Source: Xylogone sp. PMI_703 (lineage: Eukaryota > Ascomycota > Leotiomycetes). Taken from it: a stretch of 64,000 bases of DNA. Under the pieces are notes generated by a model. That model made no database searches. It was not told the origin of the DNA and saw nothing but the letters and a program-made list of their open reading frames with translations. The stretch spans positions 3,286,001 to 3,350,000 of the forward strand of contig JAJTUQ010000003.1 in NCBI GenBank assembly GCA_021399445.1, given 5' to 3'. Below, in pieces: positions 49,678-59,500 of the stretch. Position numbers and translations under genes: made by a program. Numbering within the stretch: the first letter of the stretch is position 1; each line of letters begins with the position of its first letter.

Positions 49678-50760
49678 TTTTTCTCATAATCGAGGAGAAG
49701 AGCGAGCGACTCTCAGATCCGGATTGCCAGTCTCATCGATGCGATGCTGCGTGCACTCTCTCATTCTCTAATTTTTGTTTATGATTTGGGAGTATACGTA
49801 TGGGATGAGAGAGTAGGAAGGAGGAGAGGAGAGGAGAGAAAAGGGAAAGGCTCTTGGGAGGGATAGGGAAATGGGAGATTATTGGGACATCGGGAATCAA
49901 GAAGCGCCGCCCCTCAACAAAACGGGGGCGTCGGGAATGGGAGGAGGGAGAAGGGCAGAGAAAGAAAGAGAGGTGACTTCATGTGTGCGCGCTGCCTTGA
50001 GTGCCTTTGTGTGTGCGTGTGTGCGTGTGTGGGCAAGTAGTGAGCGAGTGCGAGAGAGGGCGAACAGGGCAAAAGAGCGAGAGAGCGTATGCGGCCCCTC
50101 AACGGAATCCCACGGTTGGACCGGATCGTTCTTCCAAGGCGAAAACCCGCGTGAAAAATGAGTCCGGGTACATGACAGGAAGAAAACCCACCCTGGTAGC
50201 TTGGTAACCTGCAGTAGAGCGACTCACCGCCAGCGAATCGTGAACTCCCGTGTCTTTCCAGCTTCATGGACCCAGTGCAGAGGGTGAAAGACTTGCAGCG
50301 AACTTGCGTCAGTCTGCTGCGGCGGGAGAAAGGGGCAGCGAGCCCGAGCAGAGGCAGGTGCAGCATCTTTCATGCACACAATCATCATGGCTCGAGATCT
50401 TACTTGAGCTTACTACTACTTTGAGAGATCGTTCTATTGTTCCATCGTTTCATCGTTTCATTTACCTAGTTACTCTATTGCTCTAGGGTTGAAGCTCTGA
50501 CTTATCGCCGGTTATCGGTACTGTGGATTGTTGAACCCCGCAGCAGCACGTGATGTCAGAGCAAACACGGCAAACTCAAACTCGTACTCGTACTCATCCC
50601 ACCAAGACACACCGAAACGCACGCTCAGGCAGAAATTACTGCTTGCTTGCATCAACCAACAACCACAACTCTTTGTGTTTCATACTAAAATTCTTGAGAA
50701 ACATCCGAGCTGAAGCAGAAGTATACTGCATTGGAGGTCAAAGCTACAGAAAACACAACC
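49678..50760. other. Divergent promoter region, hypothetical / BUD32
   Basis: The region contains a GT-rich run (49998-50034) and purine-rich stretches (49803-49850, 50040-50085). CACGTG in cagcacgtgatg lies at about 50547-50552, some 210 bp before the BUD32 start. No gene is supported. Confidence 0.4.
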
Positions 50761-51624
50761 ATGGCAGCAGCAGCAGTCGCACCGCCTACTCACGCCGCCG
50801 CAGCAGCTCCAGAAGACGCAGCTCCAGCAGAACTCGACTCCCAGATCGCCCCTCCCATGTTCCGCTATCCCTGCTCCACCCCGCCAGCCCTAATCACCCA
50901 GGGCGCCGAGGCCCTCCTCTATCGCAGCACCTACCTCCTGCCCTCCATCCCATGCGCCCTCAAATACCGTCCCTCGAAGCCCTACCGCCATCCCATCCTC
51001 GATGCCCGCCTCACCAAGCACCGCATCCTCTCCGAGGCCCGCGTCCTGGCCAAGTGCAGGCGCGAGGGCGTGCCCGTGCCCGCTGTCTACGCGATTGACG
51101 AGAGCGCTGGATGGTTGATGGTCGAGTGGATTGAGGGCGACGTGGTGAGACAGCGTGTGAATGAGTGGTTGAAGAGGAGGAAGGACGCTGGTGTTGCAGA
51201 CGGTGTGGATGAGGAGGAATTGGTCTCGCTGATGACCGCCGTGGGCAGCGTGGTTGGGAAACTGCATAACGCGGGCATTGTGCATGGAGATCTCACTACG
51301 AGCAACTTGATGTTGCGGTCTGCTTCAGATACGGAGAAGAATGGCTCAACCACGACGACAGCAGATTCCACACAGAAAAATACTCTAGAGGGAGAGGTTC
51401 TCCTGATTGACTTTGGCCTAGCCAGCCAGAGTGCCTCGGAGGAGGACCGTGCCGTAGACCTATACGTTCTCGAACGAGCATTTGGAAGCACGCATCCTAG
51501 AGCAGAGAGGCTCTTCTCAGAGGTCCTAACAGCATATGGCAAGTCGTTCAAGGGGGCTAATGTGGTCCTGAAGAAGCTGGAGGAGGTTCGGATGAGAGGT
51601 AGGAAGCGGAGTATGATAGGATGA
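50761..51624 (+). CDS. BUD32: KEOPS/EKC complex kinase Bud32 (PRPK)
   Basis: An intronless 287-residue frame starts at the ATG at 50761. It is an atypical small kinase: ATP-binding region QGAEALLYRS, lysine Lys68 (CALKYRPSKPYRHP), Glu92 (SEARVL), catalytic loop HGDLTTSN with Asp177 and Asn182, and DFG at 217-219 (LLIDFGLA). It ends with the typical tail (RGRKRSMIG, KxRGRKR-type). In the family, Bud32 supports Kae1 in making the t6A37 modification of ANN-decoding tRNAs, and has been linked to telomeres and transcription. An N-terminal Ala-rich extension of about 30 residues is absent from yeast and archaeal forms. It is convergent with the glutamate-cysteine ligase modifier gene, 305 bp away. 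Confidence 0.94.
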   Translation: MAAAAVAPPTHAAAAAPEDAAPAELDSQIAPPMFRYPCSTPPALITQGAEALLYRSTYLLPSIPCALKYRPSKPYRHPILDARLTKHRILSEARVLAKCRREGVPVPAVYAIDESAGWLMVEWIEGDVVRQRVNEWLKRRKDAGVADGVDEEELVSLMTAVGSVVGKLHNAGIVHGDLTTSNLMLRSASDTEKNGSTTTTADSTQKNTLEGEVLLIDFGLASQSASEEDRAVDLYVLERAFGSTHPRAERLFSEVLTAYGKSFKGANVVLKKLEEVRMRGRKRSMIG

Positions 51625-51929
51625 AACAAAAAAAGAAAAGAAAAGAACCTATATCAAAACTGTTTTCTGCACAAGGTCCTGGCGTATACGGTGGGTTAAA
51701 ATTGGGAATAATCTATCTGGCATCATATGTAACATTCGTATATCATGGCTCCTCTCTACATTAAGCCAACAGAAAAGGAAGACTGAGCTAAGACTCCGGT
51801 ACGCCTAGACCTAAATGAATACCCCTCCCAAAGAGCAGCTTCCTGCTCAGATGCAAATTATCGTATGCTTCTTCTTCTTCTTCCCCCCCTCGTTTGCTCT
51901 TCTTCCTCAGGATACATCCCCACCCGCAA
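51625..51929. other. Convergent 3' region, BUD32 / GCLM
   Basis: This 305-bp region has a pyrimidine stretch of cttcttcttcttcttcccccc near 51870-51890, which on the minus strand is a GA-rich run downstream of GCLM. No other feature is seen. Confidence 0.4.
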
Positions 51930-52978
51930 TCATTCGTTGAGTTCTGCTACAGCAAAGTAGCCCTTGTTCTCAATCACCCCGCGGTCTCGAACAACCGCCG
52001 TGTACTTGACCACCCATTCCGGCGTAAGCTCCCCCTTCATGCCATCAATGCCTCGCTTCGTCTGCGACAGGATCCCCGCGCCTCTCTCTCCCTGACCCAG
52101 AAGCTCTCTCAACGTACCACTAGGCAAGATATTCGTACAATCATTATGAGTCAAGAGCTCAATCTTCTCCAGCTTCGCAAGCTTCACCAGCGGCGGCGGA
52201 ACATTGCAGCAGTCCTTGACATTGATCTGGCACACCTGCGGCCGGACTTTCACCCGTTTCAAGAACCTCGCCAGCTTCTCGCTACCGAATTCCGCAAGCC
52301 CCAGCCTCCTGACGATGCCCTTGTTATATAACTCCTCCAGCGCCGGCCACGTCGCGACCTCTTCCTCGTCGTTGCCCTGCTCCGAGTTCTTCTTGTCTGC
52401 CTCCCACTCGCAGTCCCCATCGAACGACATGCCCGGGAACGAGACGATCAGTAGATCGATATGCTCGATGTCTAGCTCCTTCAGCACTAACTTGACGGCA
52501 TCCTGTGTGTAGCGCGCGCGATCCTTCACTTCCGCTCCAGGTAGGAAGAACAGCTTCACCGTGATATCGTACTGGCTCTCTTCCTCGGCCAAGCCGGCCA
52601 TTGACCAATCGATCCTGGGGATGTAGAAATCGTTCCCATCGCGACTCGTCCACTCGCCGATCTGGGGCTGGTGCTGGGGCTGGTGCTTGAGCAGCAGCTC
52701 GTTGGGGCAGCTGAGACAAATGCTGCTGTCGCCGTTCGTCGTAGAGGGCGGAGGGGAGTAGTCCTCCTGGGCGGCGAGGAAGTTGCTTCGTAACGAGTTG
52801 ATCAGCTCGGTGTTGGAGCGTTCTGCGCCTGGTTTGCGGATGATGGATGGGCCGCCAGACATGATATTCCTGCCCAAGCCGAAAGAGAATTACTATTAAT
52901 ATCAGGATGTCCTTCCCCTTTCATGAATAGGACTGGGGGTAATCTGGCTCACCCGGTAGAGAGGATTAAGCGCGTCAT
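51930..52978 (-). CDS. GCLM: Glutamate-cysteine ligase modifier (regulatory) subunit
   Basis: Two exons on the minus strand (52978-52953, only 26 nt, and 52869-51930) flank an 83-bp intron (GTGAGC...GGCAG) and give 321 residues. The spliced N-terminus MTRLILSTGNIMSGGPSI matches the start typical of the family, which fixes the small first exon. The protein has an aldo-keto-reductase-like fold (DIEHIDLLIVSFPGMSFDG, LEELYNKGIVRRLGLAEFG, VRPQVCQINVKDCCNVPPP, LLTHND) but lacks an evident catalytic Tyr/Lys/His/Asp set, as expected. The modifier subunit lowers the Km for glutamate and relieves glutathione feedback on the catalytic subunit in the first step of glutathione synthesis. It is divergent from AP-1 sigma, with 520 bp between start codons. 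Confidence 0.9.
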
Positions 52979-53498
52979 TTTTTCCTCGACCAGGAACTGG
53001 TTCGCCGTCGAAAAGGGGGAAAGGGGATTCTGATTGATTGATTTGATTGATTGCGTAAAAGGGCTCGGAATGGAAGATTGGGATACCCCGCGGCTACACA
53101 CTCTCCCAAGCTATTAAAAAAAGTTTCCACTTTGTATATGTACTTTAGCAGAAGTATTTATAATTGTAGAAGCAGCTCCTTTATGTACAAAGAGTAGGAA
53201 AGACTGCTTCTCAAAAACATGAGATCTTTGATATAGAAATGGCAAGGAGGTTTCCTCGGCGACTAGACGGTTCTCTTTTTTTCCTTCCCGCGCGGCGGGC
53301 GGGCGAGACCCTTTTTCGGAGATAGTTCTGGGGTAATAATTAATTAGCATCTTCGTTACTAAGCACACGCCTAACTGTAACTAGTCAGCCCCTTCTGACA
53401 TTTTTGCGATGAGAGCATGAGCACTTGTCCCGCTTGGCGCCGACCTCACTACTTGACACAGGCGCCGTCAGTAGACAGCTTGTCCTCACAACGTAGCC
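52979..53498. other. Divergent promoter, GCLM / AP-1 sigma
   Basis: This 520-bp shared upstream region has short tgattgattgatttgattgattg repeats near 53032-53054 and a GC-rich patch ccgcgcggcgggcgggcg at about 53288-53305. No gene is seen. Confidence 0.4.
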
Positions 53499-54630
53499 AT
53501 GGCCATCAAGTGAGTAATCTTCCTCGTCAGCAATTTCGTGTTTCTGCCGATGACACGATTGTCTCTTGCTATCATGTTTCATTCCGGTTGCATCCACTGA
53601 CAGCTTCCAGCTACCTCATCTTGCTCTCCAGGCAGGGGAAAGTTGTGCGTTGAAACCACCCCTACCCAGATCCATTAAGCTCCCTCCACGAACGAACGCA
53701 AAACTGACTACCTCTCTTCTCCAGCGCTTGGCAAAATGGTTTACTACCCTATCTCCCAGGGAGAAGGCCAAGATCATAAAAGATGTCTCCCAGCTCGTTC
53801 TCGCCAGGCGCACAAGGATGTGCAACTTCCTGGAGTATAAAGGTAAGTGGCCGGCGGGTTCCCCTCTCGTGACGAGAAAGAAAGTACCCTTCACCGCAAC
53901 AACAACACCAAAAGCTAACAAAAGAAAATTATTATTTTATTCTAGATACCAAGATAGTATATCGCCGCTACGCCTCGCTCTTCTTCATCGCGGGATGTGC
54001 ATCGACGGATAACGAGCTCCTGACGCTGGAGATCATCCACCGGTACGTGGAGCAGATGGATAAGTACTTTGGGAACGTCTGCGAGCTGGACTTGATCTTC
54101 TCGTTCGCGAAGGGGTACTTTATATTGGATGAGCTGTTGCTGGCGGGGGAGATGCAGGAGAGCAGTAAGAAGAATATCTTGAGGGTTATTAGTGCGCAGG
54201 ATTCGATTGAGGATACTGAGGTCAGTCATCTTTTTTATTCTCCTTTTGGCAAAGTGGTTTCATATCTTCATCTCTTGTCACTCTCTTTTCTCTTTCATCA
54301 TTTTTTCTTTCTTTATTTCCTCCTCCTTTCCAAAACATCTCCCAATGACAATCCTCCTTTTTTCGCACTGACACATCTTTTTCTTTCCAGGTCGACGAGG
54401 AGGTCACGAAGATTATGTGAAACATACAGATTTTTATTTGTAAACTCCCTCACGAATTTCAGCACATGGGATGGTGTTTGGAGTATAAATATGACAATTT
54501 AATTCTTTCTTCTTTTTCCGTGCAGATACAGTTTTTGCTTTTGCTTCCATTATTGCTAACGTGCTGGGTTTGTTTAATTTAGGAGGGTGAAATACTGAAA
54601 GAGCACCTTGAGGAGATAGGAATGATATAA
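53499..54630 (+). CDS. APS1: AP-1 clathrin adaptor complex sigma subunit
   Basis: Constitutive exons are 53499-53509 (11 nt), 53611-53644, 53725-53842 and 53946-54220. They encode the 146-residue core [20 protein letters not shown]...SIEDTE of the small adaptin sigma fold ([46 protein letters not shown]). Two alternative ends fit the donor at 54221. An acceptor at 54390 gives VDEEVTKIM and a stop at 54420 (155 residues). An acceptor at 54582, with a CTAAC branch site 22-26 nt upstream, gives [15 protein letters not shown] and a stop at 54630 (161 residues). The second resembles the LEEMGLA/LEEIGLT end of animal AP-1 sigma, so the CDS is drawn to 54630. The AP-1 complex sorts cargo between trans-Golgi and endosomes; sigma with gamma binds dileucine signals. 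LSRQGKVRLAKW assigns it to AP-1 rather than AP-2 or AP-3. Confidence 0.93.
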
Positions 54631-55893
54631 TTGATTCTGCATTCTGCCTAGGTTATTTTTTGCGGCTATACGATAAGGCATGGCGATGGGGCTTAATGTT
54701 GGACGACCAAGGGAAAGGTATTCATGGCATGGCGGACTTTTGAGGGTTTTCTGGAAGGGATACGATAAGTGTTTTCTTTTGGTTCATTGCGAGGCCTCGA
54801 TAGATAATGTGGTTTGCGTTGTGCACTAAACATTTAGATATCTGGCATTTCTGTTTATAGTAGGCGGCACTCTTCAGCAACTTCAGTCTATCTCAGTCTA
54901 CATCTCTGCTCCTGCGTGTTCAACTTTCGCCAACTTATCTAGGTTCTTGACTCAATTAGACACACTCCCGCCATCTCAGACCTCACCTGTCATTTAGGTT
55001 ACACGCAAACCATTGAGTGAATCTACTCTCTCATCGAAAATCAGAGAGTGAAACAGGTTGAGATACTTGATATTCACTTTCAAGCCCACTCTCTTCTGTA
55101 CTAACTGACAGATTCGAACGCGCAACCACATAAGCAGCCAAAGACAAAACGTGATGATCGACTTGATCATCTGACCGCGAAGGCGACACCACTTTCGTGG
55201 AACTTCGGATCAAGGAAACGAGACAGAGAACAATCCAGATTTGGCACCGAGAAGCAGCAAGTGACGGACGCGCTGCCCTCTTCTCCCCCGACCTCGTGGA
55301 AGGAGTTATTGGCGGGGACGCTTGCCTTGAGTTATCGTACTAGACTGCGTCGGGACTAGCGCGCGATACGGATTGCGACCAGCACCTCCGCTCCACAGTT
55401 TAACGCATCATTCATATGGCCAGCTCGTTCCCGCCCACATCGAACAACAACGACAACCACCTCATCCATCACTGAAGTCATCGTAGCAATGTTATCTACC
55501 TGCTAGACTTTACGTCTAGCTTGAGAACATATCGTTTCTGCCCCCGTAGCCAGCGCGAGGAAGCCCGATATTCGTCACTCCAGCCTAAGCAGGTCCGCCG
55601 AAACCGCTATTACCTACCCCAGACCGCTTGCGACCGTAGTGATCGCGCAACACTCCACAGACTTATTCACTCAATCTATTCACCTCTCCGGCTGCTAGAT
55701 CAACCAAGTTCCTGGTCGTCAGTTCTCCGAGTCTGAAGAGCGTCCCGCAAGGATCGTCATCTCCATCAGAACACTCGGAGCTCAGTCACCACAGACTCGG
55801 GCTGTGTTTCTGCACCGCGCTCAATACAAACAACCTTCTCCAATCCATCCTTCACAAAGACGAACTTAGGTGCTGCTCTTGAAATCAGCCACC
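54631..55893. other. Intergenic region, AP-1 sigma to MAF1
   Basis: The first 250 bp are AT-rich 3' flank. From about 54880 the composition rises in C and the stretch looks like a long promoter/leader of MAF1, with several small upstream frames (for example 55521-55736) of no recognisable content. Confidence 0.4.
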
Positions 55894-56913
55894 ATGAAGT
55901 TCCTACCCCTCCGCGATTTCGACGACGTTACCAGCGCGCTGAACTTCGATACTCCCGACTGCCATGTCATTGGAGGTTGCGATTTGTACACCACAAAAGC
56001 TGCTGGTTCGGACAAGAAGCTCTATCGAAACATTGAGAATTCATTGGAATCGCAATATGAGTCTCTTCTGCGACTGTCGGCGTCCATGTCGCCACCCAAC
56101 AACCCATCTTCGGTATCTCCAGTCAACCTCTCCCGGTCAAGTCCGTTTGGACCCCTGAGTCAGACGTCAAGTCGACGCACTTTTGCGTACCTGATCGCGA
56201 CATTGAACGCAAGTCATCCGGACTATGACTTCTCACATGTCCTCAGGCCCACCGATTTCAGGCGGGAACGAAACTTGAAGGTTGTCATGAACACCATTGA
56301 CTCAACCCTGTACAATCTGAGGCCAAACACAGGTATGACCCTCCAAGTTCCATTTCAATCGAGCTATTCCTCTATGTCATCTTCTCCGACAACTACTCAA
56401 GTATGGGGCCCTCATATGTGGACCTTGATTGATAAGGAAATGGTTCTGAAGGAGTGCTCTGTCTACTGCTGGGCTCCCCCAGATGAACCATTTGAAGGTG
56501 AGGAGGGTGCGATATGGAGCCTGAACTACTTCTTTTTCAACAAGGAAAAGAAGCGAGTCGCGTACCTATACGTCCGAGGAGTGCCTGTGATGACTCACAG
56601 TCCAAGACGACCCAAAGGCATGCTGAAGAGAAGCTCCGGAATCAGTTCCGGTGCCAACAAGCGAGCTCGGTATTGGCTAGGTGACCAGGCATCCAAAGTC
56701 ACACATGAAGATGAAGATGTTGAGCATCCAGATGCCTCGTGGGACCGCGATGCTGAACTGGTATCTGATGATGATGACGACTTCATGTTTGATGGAGACG
56801 AGTTTGATGATGGATACGGTGACGAGATTGACGATGAGTCTGATGAACAGAGCTACAAAGGACGTATACGCGGTGTTAGTGAGGATATTGCTGCGTCAAT
56901 GGACCTTGAATAA
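55894..56913 (+). CDS. MAF1: Maf1, repressor of RNA polymerase III transcription
   Basis: An intronless 339-residue frame starts at the ATG at 55894. The three conserved Maf1 boxes are present. Box A is at the N-terminus (MKFLPLRDFDDVTSALNF, CHVIGGCDLYTTKA). Box B is at about 105-145 (YLIATLNASHPDYDFSHVL, RPTDFRRERNLKVVMNTID). Box C is at about 175-235 (VWGPHMWTLIDKEMVLKECS, VYCWAPPDEPFEGEEGAIWS, LNYFFFNKEKKRVAYL). A Ser-rich linker between A and B and a basic KGMLKRSSGISSGANKRAR patch are where phosphorylation and nuclear localisation act in the family, followed by a strongly acidic tail. Maf1 binds Pol III and shuts down tRNA and 5S transcription when TORC1 or PKA signalling falls. Its position about 2.5 kb from two unusual tRNA-Trp genes is probably coincidental. 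Confidence 0.95.
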   Translation: MKFLPLRDFDDVTSALNFDTPDCHVIGGCDLYTTKAAGSDKKLYRNIENSLESQYESLLRLSASMSPPNNPSSVSPVNLSRSSPFGPLSQTSSRRTFAYLIATLNASHPDYDFSHVLRPTDFRRERNLKVVMNTIDSTLYNLRPNTGMTLQVPFQSSYSSMSSSPTTTQVWGPHMWTLIDKEMVLKECSVYCWAPPDEPFEGEEGAIWSLNYFFFNKEKKRVAYLYVRGVPVMTHSPRRPKGMLKRSSGISSGANKRARYWLGDQASKVTHEDEDVEHPDASWDRDAELVSDDDDDFMFDGDEFDDGYGDEIDDESDEQSYKGRIRGVSEDIAASMDLE

Positions 56914-57483
56914 GGAGGTGGCTTCTTTTTTCTTTCTTCCTATCTCGAATTTATCCTTTGAAGCTGGTAGGCGTTGGAGGCACCTTGAGGTCGATGGCAA
57001 CGGCCTTGGCAAGGTTGATTTTTTTTTCTTCTACCAATGTTTCTCTAGCTGTATTACTTGCTTTGGGCAGGGCGCAGGATATGGATACCTTAATGCAGGC
57101 GTTTAAGATACCTGGTTGGTAGGGGGCGGCTTAGTGTGGTATAGGATAGGTGGAGGTGTTCAACCAAATCTTTTCGCCGTAGCTTTTATCAAGCTTCTAG
57201 GTGTAATCAAGTATTGTAATCATACTTGTGAGTTGTGAAGTATGCGCCGTGATTTATGTAAAGGATGCACTGTTACACCGAAGCTGAGAGTACACATGAG
57301 TGAAGACCATCTCCACGCTATATCTTTTATTTTGATAAGACAACATCTTTTATAAAGATATATGAATCACAGCGCTTCAATATCAAATATCTATTCTTCT
57401 ACAAACGAACAGCAAATTGCCCCACCTTCTCTATAAAGATCTCAAAAACGCAACAAACAAAAACTCACCAGCTCACCCTCTGT
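56914..57483. other. Convergent 3' region, MAF1 / methyltransferase
   Basis: This 570-bp region is AT-rich from 57170 onward and contains a T-run at 57019-57027 in the MAF1 3' flank. No gene is seen. Confidence 0.4.
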
Positions 57484-58563
57484 TCACTCTCTATATACCA
57501 AAAACCGCAATCTCCTCATACTTGAATCATGCAACTTAGCCATAAGCCCCTCATCAATATTATCAGGAGCCGAAAGCGTGGCCTCGACCCTCCACTTCGT
57601 CCCCGTCAACTCCCCAACCTCATCCCACATCTTCTGGAAACTCTCGACGTTATGTCTGTACACCGAATGACCAGTTCTCCCTTCCTTCTCTCCAGGATTC
57701 ACATTCCCCACCTGGCGTCCGAGAATCAAAGAGTCCTTTTCAGGCTTCAGAATCCTGACAATCCGCTGACAAACCTTGACCTGCTCCTCGTAGTTAAACA
57801 GGTGCAAAAATGCACCTACAAAGACAATATCGATCTTCCCATCCAGTTCATCAAGGCCCGACTTCTCGTCGAAGATGTTCGCCGCAATGAACTTCGTTTT
57901 CAGCGTCTCCTTGTCCCGGAACAGCTTGTAGCCCAGCTCGAAGAACTCAGGCCGCAGATCGCTACCGTAGAGCTGCTCGGATGGCACGCCGTCGAAGGCG
58001 AGTTTCCGGATCTCCTGTCCGAAGCAGCATCCTAGATCGAGAAATGTCTCGTTTTTGGACTTGAGGCGCTCCAGGATGGTGCTGTAGTTGGGGTAGTTCC
58101 TGATGGAGAGGTCTAGGAAGCGGAAGCCGCCGAGGCAGGGGTAGGGCCAGACGCTCCAGGCATCGTCGCGCTGGAGGGAAGAGAAAATAGTGTGTTAATA
58201 TGAGGAGTTCGATGTCTCAGATGTAAAAAACAGTAAAACTGACTTTTGTGGGTTTGGTGCAGTGGAATATCAAAGATACCAGAGTTGCACACAGAAAATG
58301 ACATTTTATAAATTGAAATAGAGGAAATATATGCATAGAGAGATTGAAGTGGAATACTCAAATGAAGATCCTTTACTTACCACTTTGGCAATGTGGCTCT
58401 CAACCTCGTCAGCGGGCACCTTGCTATACTTCTCCAGCAACTCTCGCGCGGCAGGGTTAAGTTTGTCTCCTAGATCCTTCGAGTACCACGGCACATCCTT
58501 GCTATCAGTATAGGAGAATGGTGATGGTGTGCTTTCTGTGAGTTGACTAATATCTAAAGCCAT
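57484..58563 (-). CDS. Class I SAM-dependent methyltransferase of unknown substrate
   Basis: Two exons on the minus strand (58563-58381 and 58170-57484), joined across a 210-bp intron (GTAAGT...CTCCAG), give 289 residues. The join AKV/RDDAWSVWPYPCLGGFRFLD keeps the frame and restores a segment common to this fungal family. Motif I is FLDLGCCFGQEIRKLAFDG (about residues 93-111), motif II YGSDLRPEFFELGYKLF, and the post-I/motif III region DIVFVGAFLHLFNYEEQ and ILKPEKDSLILGRQVGN. Related enzymes occur in fungal polyketide and meroterpenoid clusters, but no other biosynthetic gene is present in this window. The substrate and pathway are therefore open, and a stand-alone role is equally likely. 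Confidence 0.82.
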
Positions 58564-59369
58564 CTTCTGAACAGCTTGAAACAGCTTGGTATCAAGAGTT
58601 TAGATCCAAAGCCACGACCATAAACAACCAACGGAGACGGAGATCTAATAAAGAACGGAGCGGGAAGTTTATCCAGAAAATGAGGGGTTGAACAAAAAGA
58701 GGTAACTCTTTTAACTAGGGAACCACTCCGATTCAAATACTGGCCGGAAAATACACAAAATGAGGGGGAAAGAAGAGTCTAGATGATCTCATATCTAATC
58801 GCTATCATCACTCCCTTGCCTTACCATCTTTCTCCACCCGTTTGCAGTAACACGCGGATGGCATGGTCCCGGAATACGGCACCTCGCATAATACACTTGC
58901 ACCGTTTTGATAGCAGACTGAAGAAAGGGTTGTCGCCCGAGAATAATCGGGAAATCAATCGACCCAGTGAGGAAAGTAGAATCCCACAGTTCACTACTAA
59001 CCTATATTGAACGCGCGCCACGATGAGGAACTGAACTATTACCGGCTGTTCTCTTCGTGCATCACGCAATAAGTGGCAAGATGGGACGCATATCGCGAAA
59101 GAAGTGAAATCGTCCTTTTCCTTTTCCAGCATCATTCATGGCAGCCATTACAAGAGGAGGGAACGTGAAGATGAACTCAGGGGCTGTAACACAATTGGCT
59201 TAATCATCAAATAGCGTCTTTATAAATGAAGGTAAAAGATGATTACTTACATGAGTTCCACAAATAATGTACTGTAACCCAGGCGCTTTGTGAAAACAGT
59301 GCTATGATAATGGAGCTCAATCAATTGCTGCATGTATATTGGGATAAGCAGTCACACGCTAACAAAAAG
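58564..59369. other. Intergenic region between methyltransferase and first tRNA-Trp gene
   Basis: The region contains the methyltransferase promoter. Beyond about 58800 it is AT-rich with no coding frame of interest. I see no clear upstream Pol III element other than the A/T-rich leader immediately before 59370 (aacaaaaag). Confidence 0.4.
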
Positions 59370-59500
59370 GGACCTGTGTCGCAATTGGTAGCGAGTCTGA
59401 TTCCAGTCCAGAAGGTTGTCCGGTAGGCATCAGAATCACAAGGTCAATTAATTGAATCCGAGAACTGACATCTAAAACAGTTCGAGTCGGGCCGGGTTCA
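59370..59500 (+). tRNA. tRNA-Trp(CCA), interrupted in the T-arm (copy 1)
   Basis: Without the 58-bp insert (59423-59480) a 73-nt cloverleaf forms. The acceptor stem is GGACCTG with CGGGTTC (59493-59499) and discriminator A (59500). The D-stem is TCGC/GCGA with loop AATTGGTA. The anticodon stem is TCTGA/CCAGA with loop TTCCAGT and anticodon CCA at 59403-59405, and the variable loop is AGGTT. The T-stem is GTCCG (59418-59422) with CGGGC (59488-59492), and the T-loop TTCGAGT starts right after the insert. The anticodon and A73 fit tRNA-Trp, and the overall sequence resembles plant and animal tRNA-Trp. There is no intron at the normal 37/38 site. Oddities are an A31-C39 mismatch, a T10-A25 pair instead of G10-C25, and a weakened A box (TGTCGC instead of TGGCGC). 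The B box GTTCGAGTC is completed by the last G of the insert. A run of eight T follows at 59522-59529. Confidence 0.85.
59423..59480 (+). other. Spliceosomal-type intron inside tRNA-Trp copy 1
   Basis: The 58-bp insert lies between tRNA positions 53 and 54. It begins GTAGGC directly after an exonic G, contains ACTGAC (59464-59469, matching the fungal branch consensus CTRAC) and ends ACAG. The branch A to acceptor distance is about 13 nt, similar to introns of nearby protein genes. Because a G lies at both ends, the boundary can slide by one base. It is unrelated in sequence to the insert of copy 2. Confidence 0.7.

Noticed and set aside
55108..55130. Minus-strand GTTCGAATC as a tRNA T-arm
   Set aside because: The flanks do not form a T-stem and no cloverleaf is possible.
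58171..58380. Possible extra exon inside the 210-bp methyltransferase intron
   Set aside because: The direct join restores a family-like segment (AKV-RDDAWSVWPYPC), leaving nothing missing.
59423..59480. Insert as an archaeal-type bulge-helix-bulge tRNA intron
   Set aside because: I see no helix between the exon-intron flanks that would form such a motif in either copy, while branch-site and splice-site consensus are present in both. This was judged by eye only.
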